Shown here piece after piece: positions 17,561 to 28,210 of a stretch of 64,000 nt of DNA. The translations under genes and the position numbers were made by a program. Location of the stretch: NCBI RefSeq assembly GCF_001613805.1, contig NZ_LPVY01000021.1:62001-126000 (forward strand). The letters run 5' to 3'. Positions within the stretch are counted from its first letter, which is position 1, and every line of letters starts with the position of its first letter. The notes under the pieces were generated by a model. That model had not been told where the DNA came from. It made no database searches and was given only the letters and a program-made list of their open reading frames with translations. Source of the stretch: Thalassospira lucentensis (GTDB lineage: Bacteria; Pseudomonadota; Alphaproteobacteria; Rhodospirillales; Thalassospiraceae).

Positions 17561-18100
17561 ATGTCCGACACCCTGAAAAATGTCCGCACTGTCAGCCGCA
17601 TTCTTGGCTGGGTATGCCTTATCGCTGTTGTCTTTGAAATCTGCCTCGTGCCGCTGATCTGGCATGTGGATGGCTGGATCGATACCAGCGCCAGCCAGAT
17701 GACCATCAGCCTTGAAGAATTGCGCGCCCTTTCCGGCTGGCAGAAATATGCCGTGATGGCATCGATGATGCTGCCGACACTTGTTATGGCCTATGGGCTT
17801 TGGCGGTTGCGCAAGATGTTCCTGTCCTTTGCCGAAAACCATATTTTCCAGCCTGCCCCGATTGCCCATCTGAAAGCATTTTCCGTGGCCCTTATGGCGC
17901 AAACCCTGATCAAGCCGCTTTCAGGCGCACTGACATCCGTGCTGGCGACTATTACCCGCCCCGAAGGCGAAAGGATGCTGTCTATCGGGCTCAGCGATGC
18001 CGAGGCCAGCACCCTGTTTCTGGGCGGGTTGCTTTTGGTGATTGCGTGGGTATTGGGAGAAGCCACCCGGATCGAGGACGAGAACAGGAGCTTCGTCTGA
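17561..18100 (+). CDS. DUF2975 membrane protein
   Basis: A 179-residue protein of the DUF2975 family with four predicted membrane helices (about residues 13-35, 68-88, 105-125, 148-166). It ends in the characteristic RIEDENRSFV tail. DUF2975 proteins usually pair with a small YozG-like HTH regulator encoded immediately downstream, exactly as here, where the stop codon and next start overlap as TGATG. Such pairs are thought to form a small membrane-linked regulatory unit; the signal is unknown. Confidence 0.85.
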   Translation: MSDTLKNVRTVSRILGWVCLIAVVFEICLVPLIWHVDGWIDTSASQMTISLEELRALSGWQKYAVMASMMLPTLVMAYGLWRLRKMFLSFAENHIFQPAPIAHLKAFSVALMAQTLIKPLSGALTSVLATITRPEGERMLSIGLSDAEASTLFLGGLLLVIAWVLGEATRIEDENRSFV

Positions 18101-18312
18101 TGGCGATCATTGTCCGGCTTGACGTGATGCTTGCCCTGCGAAAGATGAAGTCCAAGGACCTTGCCAGCCGGATCGGGGTGAGCGAACAGAACCTGTCGCT
18201 TCTGAAATCAGGCAAGGTGCGCGGTGTGCGGTTTGAAACACTTGCCGCGATTTGCCGGGAACTTGATTGCCAACCCGGTGATCTTCTGGAATTCGTTGCC
18301 GACGACCTGTAA
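18100..18312 (+). CDS. small Xre/Cro-type HTH regulator (YozG-like)
   Basis: A 70-residue HTH protein starting at the ATG that overlaps the DUF2975 stop codon by one base. The helix-turn-helix reads DLASRIGVSEQNLSLLKSGK, and the C-terminal part RFETLAAICRELDCQPGDLLEF is typical of the family. Translational coupling to the upstream gene implies stoichiometric expression. It probably represses its own operon (inference). Confidence 0.9.
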   Translation: MAIIVRLDVMLALRKMKSKDLASRIGVSEQNLSLLKSGKVRGVRFETLAAICRELDCQPGDLLEFVADDL

Positions 18313-18405
18313 GCTCTTGTGATCATGACGGCCCGGTTAAAACGGGGCCGTCCTTCATAAGAAACAAGGCAGCCTGTTTAACGGCTGTTATCAGGGAAGA
18401 CGTGA

Positions 18406-19170
18406 ATGGAAAACAAGGTTGCCCTCGTAACAGGTGCCGCACGCGGCATCGGACTTGCCACCACGCATCTTTTTATTGAACTGGGCTGGCAGGTTGCGAT
18501 GATTGACCGCGACAGCGCGGAACTTCGCAGCGCATGTCGCGATATCGCAAATGCCAAGGCATTTGAATATGACGTATCGATCCCAGAGCAGGTCGATCTG
18601 ATGATCGACGAGGTCCTGACCGAGTTCGGACAGATCGATGCGGTTGTCAACAATGCCGGAGTTGCCGATTTCCTGCCGATCCATGAAACCGATTTCAGCG
18701 CGTGGCGCCGGATCATGGAAACCAACCTTGACGGGACCTTTCTTGTTTCGCAGGCGGCGATCCCAGCGCTCAAGCAGACCAGGGGTGCGATTGTCAATAT
18801 CGGCTCGATTTCCGGGCTTCGGGCATCGACCCTTCGGGTGGCCTATGGCACATCGAAGGCGGCCGTCATTCACATGACCAAACAGCAGGCGATCGAGCTT
18901 GGCGATTTTGGTGTCCGGGCCAATTGCGTCTGCCCCGGCCCGGTCAAAACCAAGCTTGCCATGGCCGTGCATTCGCCGGAAATCATATCGGCCTATCTTG
19001 ATGCCATGCCGCTTGGCCGGTATGGCAGCGAACGCGAGATCGCCGAAGTGATTGCGTTTCTGTGCTCCGACAAGGCGAGCTACGTTACCGGTCAGGTGAT
19101 CGCCGCCGATGGCGGGTTTGAAACGGCTGGTGTCGGGCTCCCGGCCCTTCGCAAGGCTGCCGAAGAATAA
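18406..19170 (+). CDS. SDR family NAD(P)-dependent oxidoreductase
   Basis: A 254-residue classical short-chain dehydrogenase/reductase. It has the nucleotide-binding motif TGAARGIG near residue 9, NNAG near residue 82, catalytic Ser in GSISGLRAS and Tyr/Lys in YGTSK. An acidic residue at the end of the second strand (MIDRD) suggests NAD(H) over NADP(H). The C-terminal ADGGFETAG is typical. The ribosome site is AGGGAAG. The substrate cannot be assigned. It stands alone between the DUF2975 pair and a MAPEG gene. Confidence 0.9.
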   Translation: MENKVALVTGAARGIGLATTHLFIELGWQVAMIDRDSAELRSACRDIANAKAFEYDVSIPEQVDLMIDEVLTEFGQIDAVVNNAGVADFLPIHETDFSAWRRIMETNLDGTFLVSQAAIPALKQTRGAIVNIGSISGLRASTLRVAYGTSKAAVIHMTKQQAIELGDFGVRANCVCPGPVKTKLAMAVHSPEIISAYLDAMPLGRYGSEREIAEVIAFLCSDKASYVTGQVIAADGGFETAGVGLPALRKAAEE

Positions 19171-19286
19171 TCACTTTGAGTGCGATCACCTTTGGCTGAA
19201 TGTGCAAGCTTCATTGCGCAAAAGTGTGATCGCTTTCCCTTCTTCCTGCGTATGGCAGGGAAACGCCACCACTCAAAGGTATTTCC

Positions 19287-19697
19287 TTGCCAATCGAACT
19301 TGCCCTTCTCGTTCTCAATGCCCTTATCTGCCTTGCGTTTCCTTGGGTTTACAACTGGTCCTATGGCAGGCAGGTCGGCGGCAAACGTCTGATGGGCAAT
19401 CGCGACAACCTTCCCGAACGGCAGGGCCTGGCCGCGCGCGGCCTTCGTGCCCATCAGAACCATCTGGAAAACCTGGTGCCGTTTGCGATCATCGTTCTGG
19501 TCGCGCACGCCATCGGTATCTCAAACACTGTCACCGTAACCTGTGCGGTTGTCTTTACCATCGCACGCCTTGCTCATGCCGGGTTCTATTTTGCCGGGAT
19601 CACGCGCCTTCCGGGCATCAATGGCGTGCGCTCCATTGCCTATTTTATCAGCCTGTTTGCGATGCTGATCTTTGCCGCGCAATTATTTGGGACCTAA
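19287..19697 (+). CDS. MAPEG family membrane protein
   Basis: A 136-residue integral membrane protein of the MAPEG (membrane-associated eicosanoid/glutathione metabolism) family with four hydrophobic helices. The motif RAHQNHLENLVPFAIIVL corresponds to the family's conserved R-x-x-x-N-x-x-E-x-x-P segment, and RLAHAGFYFAGI and RSIAYFISLF follow. The start appears to be TTG at 19287 after AAAGGT, as no ATG lies nearby. Bacterial members may be glutathione transferases or peroxidases; the exact activity is not known. Confidence 0.85.
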   Translation: MPIELALLVLNALICLAFPWVYNWSYGRQVGGKRLMGNRDNLPERQGLAARGLRAHQNHLENLVPFAIIVLVAHAIGISNTVTVTCAVVFTIARLAHAGFYFAGITRLPGINGVRSIAYFISLFAMLIFAAQLFGT

Positions 19698-19799
19698 TAT
19701 CGGCGCAACCTCTCGACAATCGGGAATTCGGGCGTTACGAGATAGGCGGCCAAACCGGAACGGGTGGGTCTTTATCAAGCTTTTACCCAAGGATTTGCC

Positions 19800-20135
19800 G
19801 TGAACACGCTGCCCCCCTGCCCGAAATGCCAGTCGCCCTATACCTACGAAGATGGCGAATTGCTGATTTGCCCGGAATGCGCCCATGAATGGTCGCAGCA
19901 AACCGCAACGGGCGGAGACGAAACCGAATACAAGGATGCCAATGGCAATATCCTTGCCGATGGCGATACGGTTTCGATCATCAAGGATCTGAAGGTCAAG
20001 GGTGCGTCACAACCACTTAAGGTCGGCACCAAGGTCAAGAATATCCGCCTTGTCGAAGGCGACCACAATATCGATTGCAAGATCGACGGATTTGGCCAGA
20101 TGAAGCTTAAATCCGAATTCGTCAAAAAGATCTGA
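19800..20135 (+). CDS. PhnA/YjdM family zinc-ribbon protein
   Basis: A 111-residue protein of the PhnA/YjdM family. The N-terminal zinc ribbon has CPKCQ and CPECA pairs; the C-terminal PhnA domain contains [25 protein letters not shown] and [23 protein letters not shown]. The GTG start is preferred because AAGGA lies 6 bases before it; a longer frame starts at 19764. Despite the historical name, the family is not a phosphonoacetate hydrolase and its role is unclear. Confidence 0.9.
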   Translation: MNTLPPCPKCQSPYTYEDGELLICPECAHEWSQQTATGGDETEYKDANGNILADGDTVSIIKDLKVKGASQPLKVGTKVKNIRLVEGDHNIDCKIDGFGQMKLKSEFVKKI

Positions 20136-20244
20136 TTGCCGACCTCGCCGCGCAAACCATACGCCGACGACATTGCGACCGGGTTCTGGTACAATGTCGT
20201 CGTCTGATACCGGCTTGAAACTTCCGAAGGAAACGGGGGCCACC

Positions 20245-20394
20245 ATGCGCCACCTTGCCCTTATCGCCTCAATAGTCGCGACCCTGTCACTATCTTCCTG
20301 CCTGACCTTTAACTGGCAGCGCAGTGTTCAGCAGGTTTTATCGAATGCATGCAATTCGACAGGGGATTGCGGCTCGGATGGGCCGGGCTATTAA
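20245..20394 (+). CDS. small predicted lipoprotein
   Basis: A 49-residue protein starting at an ATG preceded by GAAGGAAACGGGGG. It has a lipoprotein signal (LIASIVATLSLSSC) with the lipobox LSSC at residue 19, leaving about 31 mature residues with two further Cys (NACNSTGDC). An intrinsic terminator follows within 20 bases, so it forms its own unit or the end of the phnA-like unit. No family recognised. Confidence 0.62.
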   Translation: MRHLALIASIVATLSLSSCLTFNWQRSVQQVLSNACNSTGDCGSDGPGY

Positions 20395-20405
20395 AACAGC
20401 CCAAA

Positions 20406-20441
20406 ACAAAACGGCGCGCCCAATGGACGCGCCGTTTGTTG
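20406..20441. terminator. bidirectional rho-independent terminator
   Basis: AAACGGCGCG / CGCGCCGTTT with a 9-base loop is flanked by A-rich and T-rich sides. It sits between the small lipoprotein gene (plus) and guaA (minus) and can end both transcripts. Confidence 0.85.
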
Positions 20442-20460
20442 TTTCCGGTGATCGGAAAAC

Positions 20461-22014
20461 TTATTCCCACTCAATCGTTCCCGGTGGTTTCGAGGTGTAG
20501 TCATAGGTAACGCGGTTGATACCGTTGACCTCGTTGATGATCCGGTTGGCGATGCGGCCAAGCAGTTCCGGCGGGAAGGCGAAGAAGTCGGCGGTCATGC
20601 CGTCGGTCGAAGTGACCGCGCGCAAAGCGCAGGCATAGTCATAGGTACGACCATCGCCCATCACGCCAACGGTACGGACCGGGAGCAGCACCGCGAAGGC
20701 CTGCCAGATGGCGTCATAAAGACCGGCATTGCGGATTTCTTCGAGATAGATTGCATCGGCCTTGCGCAGGATATCGAGCTTTTCGCGCGTGATCGGCTGG
20801 CCGGGGATACGAATGGCAAGGCCCGGTCCAGGGAACGGGTGACGGCCGACAAAGCTGTCGGGTAGACCCAGTTCACGACCAAGGTCACGGACTTCGTCCT
20901 TGAACAATTCACGCAGCGGTTCGACCAGTTGCATGTTCATGCGTTCCGGAAGGCCGCCGACATTGTGGTGCGATTTGATGGTGACCGACGGGCCGCCGGT
21001 GAAAGACACGCTTTCGATGACGTCCGGGTAAAGGGTCCCCTGTGCAAGGAAATCAGCACCACCGATTTTCCTAGCCTCTTCTTCGAACACTTCGATGAAC
21101 AGGCGGCCAATGGTTTTGCGTTTGGTTTCCGGATCGATTTCGCCTTCGATCGCACCGATGAAGGTTTCGGAGGCATCAACATGGACCAGCGGAATGTTGT
21201 AATGGTCACGGAACAGGGTGACGACTTGGTCGGCTTCGCCCGAGCGCATGAAACCATGATCAACGAACACGCAGGTCAGCTGATCGCCAATCGCTTCGTG
21301 GATCAGAACCGCGGTGACGGAGCTGTCAACGCCCCCTGAAAGACCGCAAATGACCTTGCCATCGCCGACCTGTTTGCGGATTTTGGCAATGGCGTCGTCT
21401 TTATAGGCGTTCATCGTCCAGTCGCCAGAGCAACCGGCAACACCATGCGTGAAGTTCTTAAGCAGCTGCGCACCATGCGGGGTGTGGACCACTTCGGGGT
21501 GGAACTGCACGGCATAGAATTTCTTGTCGTCGTTGGCGATGGCAGCAAACGGTGCGCCTTCGGATTTGCCAACAACGCGGAACCCGTCAGGAAGGGCATC
21601 GACGCGGTCGCCGTGGCTCATCCAGACCTGTTCGCGTGCACCTTCGGCCCAGATGCCGGTGAACAGCGCGCAGTCTTCGATCACATCGACAAAGGCCCGA
21701 CCGAATTCACGGTGATCGGACGTTGCGACCTTGCCGCCAAGCTGGTTGACCATAGTCTGCTGACCATAGCAGATGCCAAGCACCGGCACGCCAAGTTCAA
21801 AGACCTTTGCCGGGGCTGAGGGCGCCTTGTCCCAATGGACCGATGCCGGGCCACCAGACAGGATCACGGCCTTGGGCGCGTATTCGTCAAGGAAAGCATC
21901 CGAGACATTGTTGAAGGGGTGGATTTCGCTATAGACGCCGCTTTCGCGCACGCGGCGTGCAATCAGCTGGGTGACCTGCGATCCAAAATCAATAATCAGC
22001 ACGCGATCTGTCAT
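20461..22014 (-). CDS. guaA: GMP synthase (glutamine-hydrolysing)
   Basis: A 517-residue full-length GMP synthase that converts XMP to GMP using glutamine and ATP. The class I glutamine amidotransferase domain has the nucleophile motif GICYGQQ, and HPEV plus its glutamate near residue 173. The ATP pyrophosphatase P-loop SGGVDSS follows, and the dimerisation domain ends with the conserved KPPGTIEWE. It is transcribed in the same direction as the RsmB-like and guaB genes, forming a purine cluster. Confidence 0.97.
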   Translation of the reverse strand: MTDRVLIIDFGSQVTQLIARRVRESGVYSEIHPFNNVSDAFLDEYAPKAVILSGGPASVHWDKAPSAPAKVFELGVPVLGICYGQQTMVNQLGGKVATSDHREFGRAFVDVIEDCALFTGIWAEGAREQVWMSHGDRVDALPDGFRVVGKSEGAPFAAIANDDKKFYAVQFHPEVVHTPHGAQLLKNFTHGVAGCSGDWTMNAYKDDAIAKIRKQVGDGKVICGLSGGVDSSVTAVLIHEAIGDQLTCVFVDHGFMRSGEADQVVTLFRDHYNIPLVHVDASETFIGAIEGEIDPETKRKTIGRLFIEVFEEEARKIGGADFLAQGTLYPDVIESVSFTGGPSVTIKSHHNVGGLPERMNMQLVEPLRELFKDEVRDLGRELGLPDSFVGRHPFPGPGLAIRIPGQPITREKLDILRKADAIYLEEIRNAGLYDAIWQAFAVLLPVRTVGVMGDGRTYDYACALRAVTSTDGMTADFFAFPPELLGRIANRIINEVNGINRVTYDYTSKPPGTIEWE

Positions 22015-22316
22015 CGGGCCGTATCTCCGTCGAGTATGGGGTTGCGCCGTACATACGCCAAACCATCCGTCTCGGCAACCCGGCGCAAACGGTTACCTTG
22101 GGATGCATTCATGAAATTCTGATGCCGAATTCCGGCATTTGGGGACAATTGCGGCCTTTTCCTGCCGGAACGCCCCCGAAAAGAGCACAATTGGTCCCTT
22201 TTTCCTGCGCAATGCGTCTGTAACTTGGTTTCCAACGGAGCACGGAGATAACCGCGTCCGACAAAATTAGAAATCATGAGCAAATCAAGTTTGACCATGC
22301 AAAGGGACACAGACAA
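22015..22316. other. intergenic region upstream of guaA
   Basis: About 300 bases between the divergent guaA and a secreted hypothetical protein gene. It should hold both promoters. I see a short inverted repeat TGCCGAATTCCGGCA near 22122 but no terminator, riboswitch or gene that I can support. Confidence 0.4.
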
Positions 22317-22664
22317 ATGACACAGAACAAAGGCAGTAAAATCGCGCTTGCCGTCGCTGGCCTTCTTCTGGTCGCTGGTGCGGCAACGGCCATTGCGATG
22401 ACCCAGTCCGAGAGCAATAACCCGGCGTCGCTGTTTGGCACTGAAACAGGTACCGAGAACAGCGATACCATGACCCCGGCACCTGATGCCCCGGCAGCCG
22501 AAACCGGCGAAGCGCCGAACACCGTCCTGCCGGACAACAATCAGGAAGTCCCGGGCATGAAGGGTCTTGATGGCAATGCAGGCGAAGATAGCAGCCCGCT
22601 GGAACTGATGCCGCAGGATGATGGCGGCACCACCGGTGGCGAAGCTACCCCCAAGACGGAATAA
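22317..22664 (+). CDS. secreted or membrane-anchored acidic hypothetical protein
   Basis: A 115-residue protein of unknown family. An N-terminal signal or anchor helix (KIALAVAGLLLVAGAATAIAM) is followed by a low-complexity acidic tail rich in Pro, Ala, Thr, Glu and Asp with no predicted fold (TPAPDAPAAETGEAP, PQDDGGTTGGEATPKTE). The ribosome site is AAAGGGA. The downstream terminator supports its reality. It is probably a periplasmic disordered protein. Confidence 0.65.
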   Translation: MTQNKGSKIALAVAGLLLVAGAATAIAMTQSESNNPASLFGTETGTENSDTMTPAPDAPAAETGEAPNTVLPDNNQEVPGMKGLDGNAGEDSSPLELMPQDDGGTTGGEATPKTE

Positions 22665-22740
22665 AAAACCGGCCGGGTAAACTGTGGAAGATCCAATCTT
22701 CACATAGCGTTCACGGTAAAATGCACTTGTGAAAAGAACT

Positions 22741-22773
22741 GGCCCTGTCCCCATTCGGGACAGGGCCATTTTT
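22741..22773 (+). terminator. rho-independent terminator
   Basis: The 11-bp stem GGCCCTGTCCC / GGGACAGGGCC with a 5-base loop is followed by ATTTTT. It lies 77 bases downstream of the acidic hypothetical gene. Confidence 0.88.
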
Positions 22774-22858
22774 CTTGCCGCAATTTTACAGTTTGCAAGC
22801 AGACCAAGGGCGGCATCGGACATCGGGTTGTTTGCGATGACCATGGCCGCCATTGTCA

Positions 22859-24196
22859 TTATTTCACCTTGCCTTTGGCTGTGCGTTCAAACACCGCAAC
22901 AAAGAAACCGTCCGTGCCATGCTCGTTCGGCGACAGGCGAAGCCACGGCTTGTCCTTGCCACCGGGGACCGGAACGGATTTCGGGGCGTCGGGCCAGATT
23001 TCACTGATCGGGACCGGCCGGAAATCCTTGCGATCACGCATGAAGGTTTCGATCAGGCGTTCGTTTTCTTCGGGCATGATCGAACACGTCGCGTAAATCA
23101 GACGCCCGCCCTTGGTGACCTTTGCCGCACCGGCCTTCAAAATCTTGCTTTGGTTTGCCATCAGCGTGCGAATATCGCGCTGCCCAATGCGCCAGCGCAG
23201 CGCCGGGTTGCGGCGCAGGGTGCCAAGCCCCGAACAGGGAACATCAAGCAGAACACGATCAAAGAAACCGGATTTATTGCGAAGCCAGCTATCACGCTCA
23301 TCGGAAATGATGCGCTGCTGGATGCAGTCCCCGGCACCGGCACGTTTGGCACGCTTGCGCGAATTATCCAGACGACCGCCATGGGTATCGCAGGCAAGGA
23401 TACGGCCCTTGCCGCGCATGTCAGATGCCATGCCAAGCGTCTTGCCGCCACCGCCCGCACACATATCAAGGATATGCATGCCCGGCTTGGCATCGACCAG
23501 ACGCACGCAAATCTGCGATGCTTCGTCCTGGATTTCGATCAGACCGTCCTTATAGGCCGCCGTGACCAGCATATTGACGCCAAGCGGCAACCGCAGGCCA
23601 TTGGGCGCATAAGGAAGTTTTTCGATATTGTGGATGCCATCGGCCTGAAGCGATTTGATGGCGTCCTCGACCGTGCCACGCAGGCGGTTGACGCGCAGAT
23701 CAAGCTTGGCGGGCTGATTATAGGCCGCCATTTCCGCCGGAAGGTTTTCGTGATGGAGCTTTAGCAGCTCGGCATAAAGCCATTTCGGCAATTCGGTTTT
23801 GACTGCGCCCGGCTGCCCGTCATGGTCAAGGGTTTTACCGGTCAGCTTGTTGATCAGATGTTTTTCCGCCGGATGCAGCGGGTTCGGGCAGAACTGTTCA
23901 CCGCTGAACATGTCGGAAATGTCATCGGCACTGCGGTTATCCTGCAAAACCAGTTCGGCGATCATGCGCGCACGACCGTCCTGAAACTCGTATCCGCATT
24001 CGGCAAGCCACCAGCCCAGACGCGCCTGATGACGGATCAGGTTATAGAAACGTTCGCTGATCTCGCGACGATCGCCACCACCGATATAACGGCGATTGCC
24101 AAAATAGCCGGAAATGACGCGGTCTGCGTCGTCTCTGGTCTGGGTCCAGCCATCATAAAGTTCAATGACAGCCGCGATACGTGCACCGGGTTTCAA
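22859..24196 (-). CDS. RsmB/NOP family RNA cytosine-5 methyltransferase
   Basis: A 445-residue SAM-dependent RNA m5C methyltransferase. An N-terminal NusB-like helical part is followed by the Rossmann domain with ILDMCAGGGGKTL (SAM binding), the catalytic motif DRVLLDVPCSGLGTLRRNP (motif IV Cys), and ATCSIMPEEN (motif VI Cys). It is probably an rRNA methyltransferase, but the target position is not certain. The likely start is TTG at 24196, with a weak ribosome site. It lies between guaB and guaA on the same strand. Confidence 0.9.
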   Translation of the reverse strand: MKPGARIAAVIELYDGWTQTRDDADRVISGYFGNRRYIGGGDRREISERFYNLIRHQARLGWWLAECGYEFQDGRARMIAELVLQDNRSADDISDMFSGEQFCPNPLHPAEKHLINKLTGKTLDHDGQPGAVKTELPKWLYAELLKLHHENLPAEMAAYNQPAKLDLRVNRLRGTVEDAIKSLQADGIHNIEKLPYAPNGLRLPLGVNMLVTAAYKDGLIEIQDEASQICVRLVDAKPGMHILDMCAGGGGKTLGMASDMRGKGRILACDTHGGRLDNSRKRAKRAGAGDCIQQRIISDERDSWLRNKSGFFDRVLLDVPCSGLGTLRRNPALRWRIGQRDIRTLMANQSKILKAGAAKVTKGGRLIYATCSIMPEENERLIETFMRDRKDFRPVPISEIWPDAPKSVPVPGGKDKPWLRLSPNEHGTDGFFVAVFERTAKGKVK

Positions 24197-24263
24197 AACG
24201 AATGTCCAACCTGTCTGAGTGTGATGTTCCTGTCCCGATATGGGAATTGCCCGAACACCATAC

Positions 24264-24301
24264 GATAAAAAAGGCGATGACGGCAGGATTGCCTGCCGTC
24301 A
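24264..24301 (-). terminator. rho-independent terminator of guaB
   Basis: The stem TGACGGCAGG / CCTGCCGTCA with a 4-base loop is followed on the minus strand by CGCCTTTTTTATCG, 94 bases after the guaB stop. Confidence 0.88.
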
Positions 24302-24394
24302 CCTGAAATTTGTGCCCGCTGATATCACGGGTTGGGCCATTCGCCAACAGCGACACGCGCAAGGCAGCCCAGCCAATTGATCAGCGTGCCCCGA

Positions 24395-25897
<1,503 letters not shown>

Positions 25898-26104
25898 TTA
25901 TACACGTTATGGCCTTTATGCCAAGTTTTCTGCGCCCATAGCAGCCCTGTTATTTTATTGCTGCATTATCCGGGCAGTTCCGTTAGAAACTGGTAGATGG
26001 GACTGCTATCTGGCGCAGTCCCTTTTTCATGCCCGGATCATGCCGCTGTTTCGCAAGGCATAGCAAGCTTTTGCCGCAATCGCGAAAGCCGCCCTGCCCC
26101 TGTT

Positions 26105-27433
26105 TTACGCGGGCGCAGCATCCGGAACCTTCAGCACCTTGTCGATAAACCGGCGCACATCGCCATCCAGTGAATCGGCCTGCCCCAGAAGATTTGTCGC
26201 CTCGCTATGAAGCTGCAGGACGACAGAACCGGACTCGGTCGTGCCGCTGGCGACGTCGGCGAGGATCGCCGCAATGGTCTGCATCCGTCGAACCGCCTGA
26301 TCGATCCGGTCACTGATGGCACCGACAACTTCGGTCTGTTCGCGGGCGGCCTCGGCAACCAGACGGGCACCACTATCAATCTCGCTGATCTTTTCATTGA
26401 TCTCGCGCACCGATGAAACCGCTTCACGGGTCATGGATTGCATTTCACCGATTTCACCAATCACCTGTTCGGCGGCACGCGATGTCTGGGACGCCAGGTT
26501 TTTGACCTCGGTCGCGACCACGGCAAATCCCTTGCCTGCTTCACCCGCACGGGCGGCCTCAATCGTGGCGTTCAGCGCCAGAAGATTGGTCTGATCGGCA
26601 ACATCGGTGATCAGTTCAACCACCTTGGTCACACGAAGCGCCATGTCATCAAGGCGCGTGATGTGATCATCTGCAACGCGGGCCCGGCTGACCGCTGCCT
26701 CGGCCAGTTCGGCCGAACCATTGATCTGTGCACCGATCTGACGGATGGATGCACTGAATTGTTCGGTGGCAGCCGCGATGCCGTTCAGGGCCTCAGTGCT
26801 GTCGTCGGCGGCAAGACGCATATCATTGGCCTGTTCGGCGATGCGGCTGACCTGCCGGGACAGGAAATCGGAACTGTCGCTAAGCTGTTTTGCGCTGCTT
26901 GATACCGAACCGACGACTGACTGGATATCTTCGCCAATTCGCCCCGCACTATAGGTAAAGCTTCTGGTCTTTTCAGACATGGCATCAAGGGCGGCATTGA
27001 CTGTTCCGGCATAGCCGATCAGATCACCACGCAATCCCTTGGGCAGGATTTTGCGATAATAGGATCCGCGCGACGCGTGGCCCATGGCCCCTGCTGCTTC
27101 CTTGGCGAACGCCTCGGTCAGGTCAAGCAGCTGGTTCACCGCATTTTGCAAGGGCGCAAGATAACCCTGCGTTTGACGATTATTGACCCTGACACCCATT
27201 TTCCCATCGGCAGCGTCATGGACGATATCGTGCAGTTCATCAATGATCCGCTTGTGGCGGGTAATGGCAACAGTGCCAATCAAAGCCAGTACGAGAAGGC
27301 CGATAATCGCAATCACGGAAACAAGCGGTGCATGGGTTGGTGCCAACAGAAGAGTAGCGATCAGCCCAAAGGCCAGAACCAGGCCAGAAATCAAAATCCG
27401 TCGCAGATTAGAGAGTGAAAACAAACTGATCAT
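26105..27433 (-). CDS. methyl-accepting chemotaxis protein, Aer-like partner without periplasmic domain
   Basis: A 442-residue chemoreceptor. Two membrane helices (about residues 12-29 and 36-55) are separated by a very short loop, so there is no periplasmic sensor. A HAMP-like region and the conserved signalling tip (TNLLALNATIEAARAGEAGKGFAVVATEVKNLA) follow. The ATG overlaps the end of the upstream PAS gene by 26 bases in another frame; a much longer frame upstream is just the shadow of that gene. The PAS protein probably supplies the sensory input, so together they equal a split Aer energy-taxis receptor. Confidence 0.9.
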   Translation of the reverse strand: MISLFSLSNLRRILISGLVLAFGLIATLLLAPTHAPLVSVIAIIGLLVLALIGTVAITRHKRIIDELHDIVHDAADGKMGVRVNNRQTQGYLAPLQNAVNQLLDLTEAFAKEAAGAMGHASRGSYYRKILPKGLRGDLIGYAGTVNAALDAMSEKTRSFTYSAGRIGEDIQSVVGSVSSSAKQLSDSSDFLSRQVSRIAEQANDMRLAADDSTEALNGIAAATEQFSASIRQIGAQINGSAELAEAAVSRARVADDHITRLDDMALRVTKVVELITDVADQTNLLALNATIEAARAGEAGKGFAVVATEVKNLASQTSRAAEQVIGEIGEMQSMTREAVSSVREINEKISEIDSGARLVAEAAREQTEVVGAISDRIDQAVRRMQTIAAILADVASGTTESGSVVLQLHSEATNLLGQADSLDGDVRRFIDKVLKVPDAAPA

Positions 27434-27932
27434 AGTCGATGCCTGCCTGCCCCAGGAGGTTGCCAAGTTTTTGCGCACTGCGCGCCATGCCGTCCTTGCG
27501 ATTGCGTTCGCGTTCTTCTTCGGCACGAAGATCGGCATAAAGCGGAATAACCTGTTCGACTGCTTCGCGGCGCGGCACCCGACGGTTTGAATGATAGCCA
27601 ATGATGTTACCGTTTGGCCCGAAAGTCGGCGTGACATTGGCCAGAACCCAGTAATGATCACCATTTGCCGAGCGGTTGATCACATAGGCAAAAATCTCGC
27701 GCCCCTTGGAAATCGTGTCCCACAACAAGGCGAACACGCAGCGCGGCATATCCGGATGACGGATAATGCTGTGCGGTTGCCCCAGAATATCCTTTTCACG
27801 ATATCCTGCGACCCGCAGAAAGACGTCATTTGCGTAGGTGATACGCCCCTTGGTGTCGGTCTTGCTGACGATAATTTCATTATCACCAAAATGACGTTCA
27901 ACACCGGTCAGAAAAAGCTGATCCTGTTTCAT
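27408..27932 (-). CDS. PAS domain protein, Aer-type redox sensor
   Basis: A 174-residue single PAS-domain protein closely resembling the FAD-binding PAS of Aer: ITYANDVFLRVAGY, GQPHSIIRHPDMPRCVFALLW, NRSANGDHYWVLANVTP, GYHSNRR. A short helical C-terminal tail (AEEERERNRKDGMARSAQKLG) may dock on the receptor. A GTG nine bases upstream is possible, but the ATG has GGGG at a better distance. Its 3' end overlaps the receptor gene by 26 bases, implying translational coupling. It likely senses redox state or electron-transport activity. Confidence 0.88.
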   Translation of the reverse strand: MKQDQLFLTGVERHFGDNEIIVSKTDTKGRITYANDVFLRVAGYREKDILGQPHSIIRHPDMPRCVFALLWDTISKGREIFAYVINRSANGDHYWVLANVTPTFGPNGNIIGYHSNRRVPRREAVEQVIPLYADLRAEEERERNRKDGMARSAQKLGNLLGQAGIDYDQFVFTL

Positions 27933-28159
27933 GAATTGCACCCCGTTTAAGGATCAATGGTCCCACAACCGATCCTGACATAGCGAAACCCCGCCCGGGG
28001 CGCGCAGTTTTGCGTCAGTTTCATCCGGTGCGGAGACTATTTGCTAGACCAATGTATAGATTATGCCAGCGGGGTACTTCTTGACTTAGCGCAATTGGGT
28101 TCATGAATATTTCGCAGCCGATACAACCCCAACGGTACGGATATGAATTTTTGCAAATA

Positions 28160-28189
28160 AAAAAGCGCGCCGATCTTCTGGCGCGCTTT
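28160..28189 (-). terminator. rho-independent terminator of rlmE
   Basis: The stem AAAGCGCGCC / GGCGCGCTTT is followed on the minus strand by TTTTTATTTG, just after the rlmE stop codon. Confidence 0.85.
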
Positions 28190-28210
28190 GCATTTTACCG
28201 TTCGGGTATT

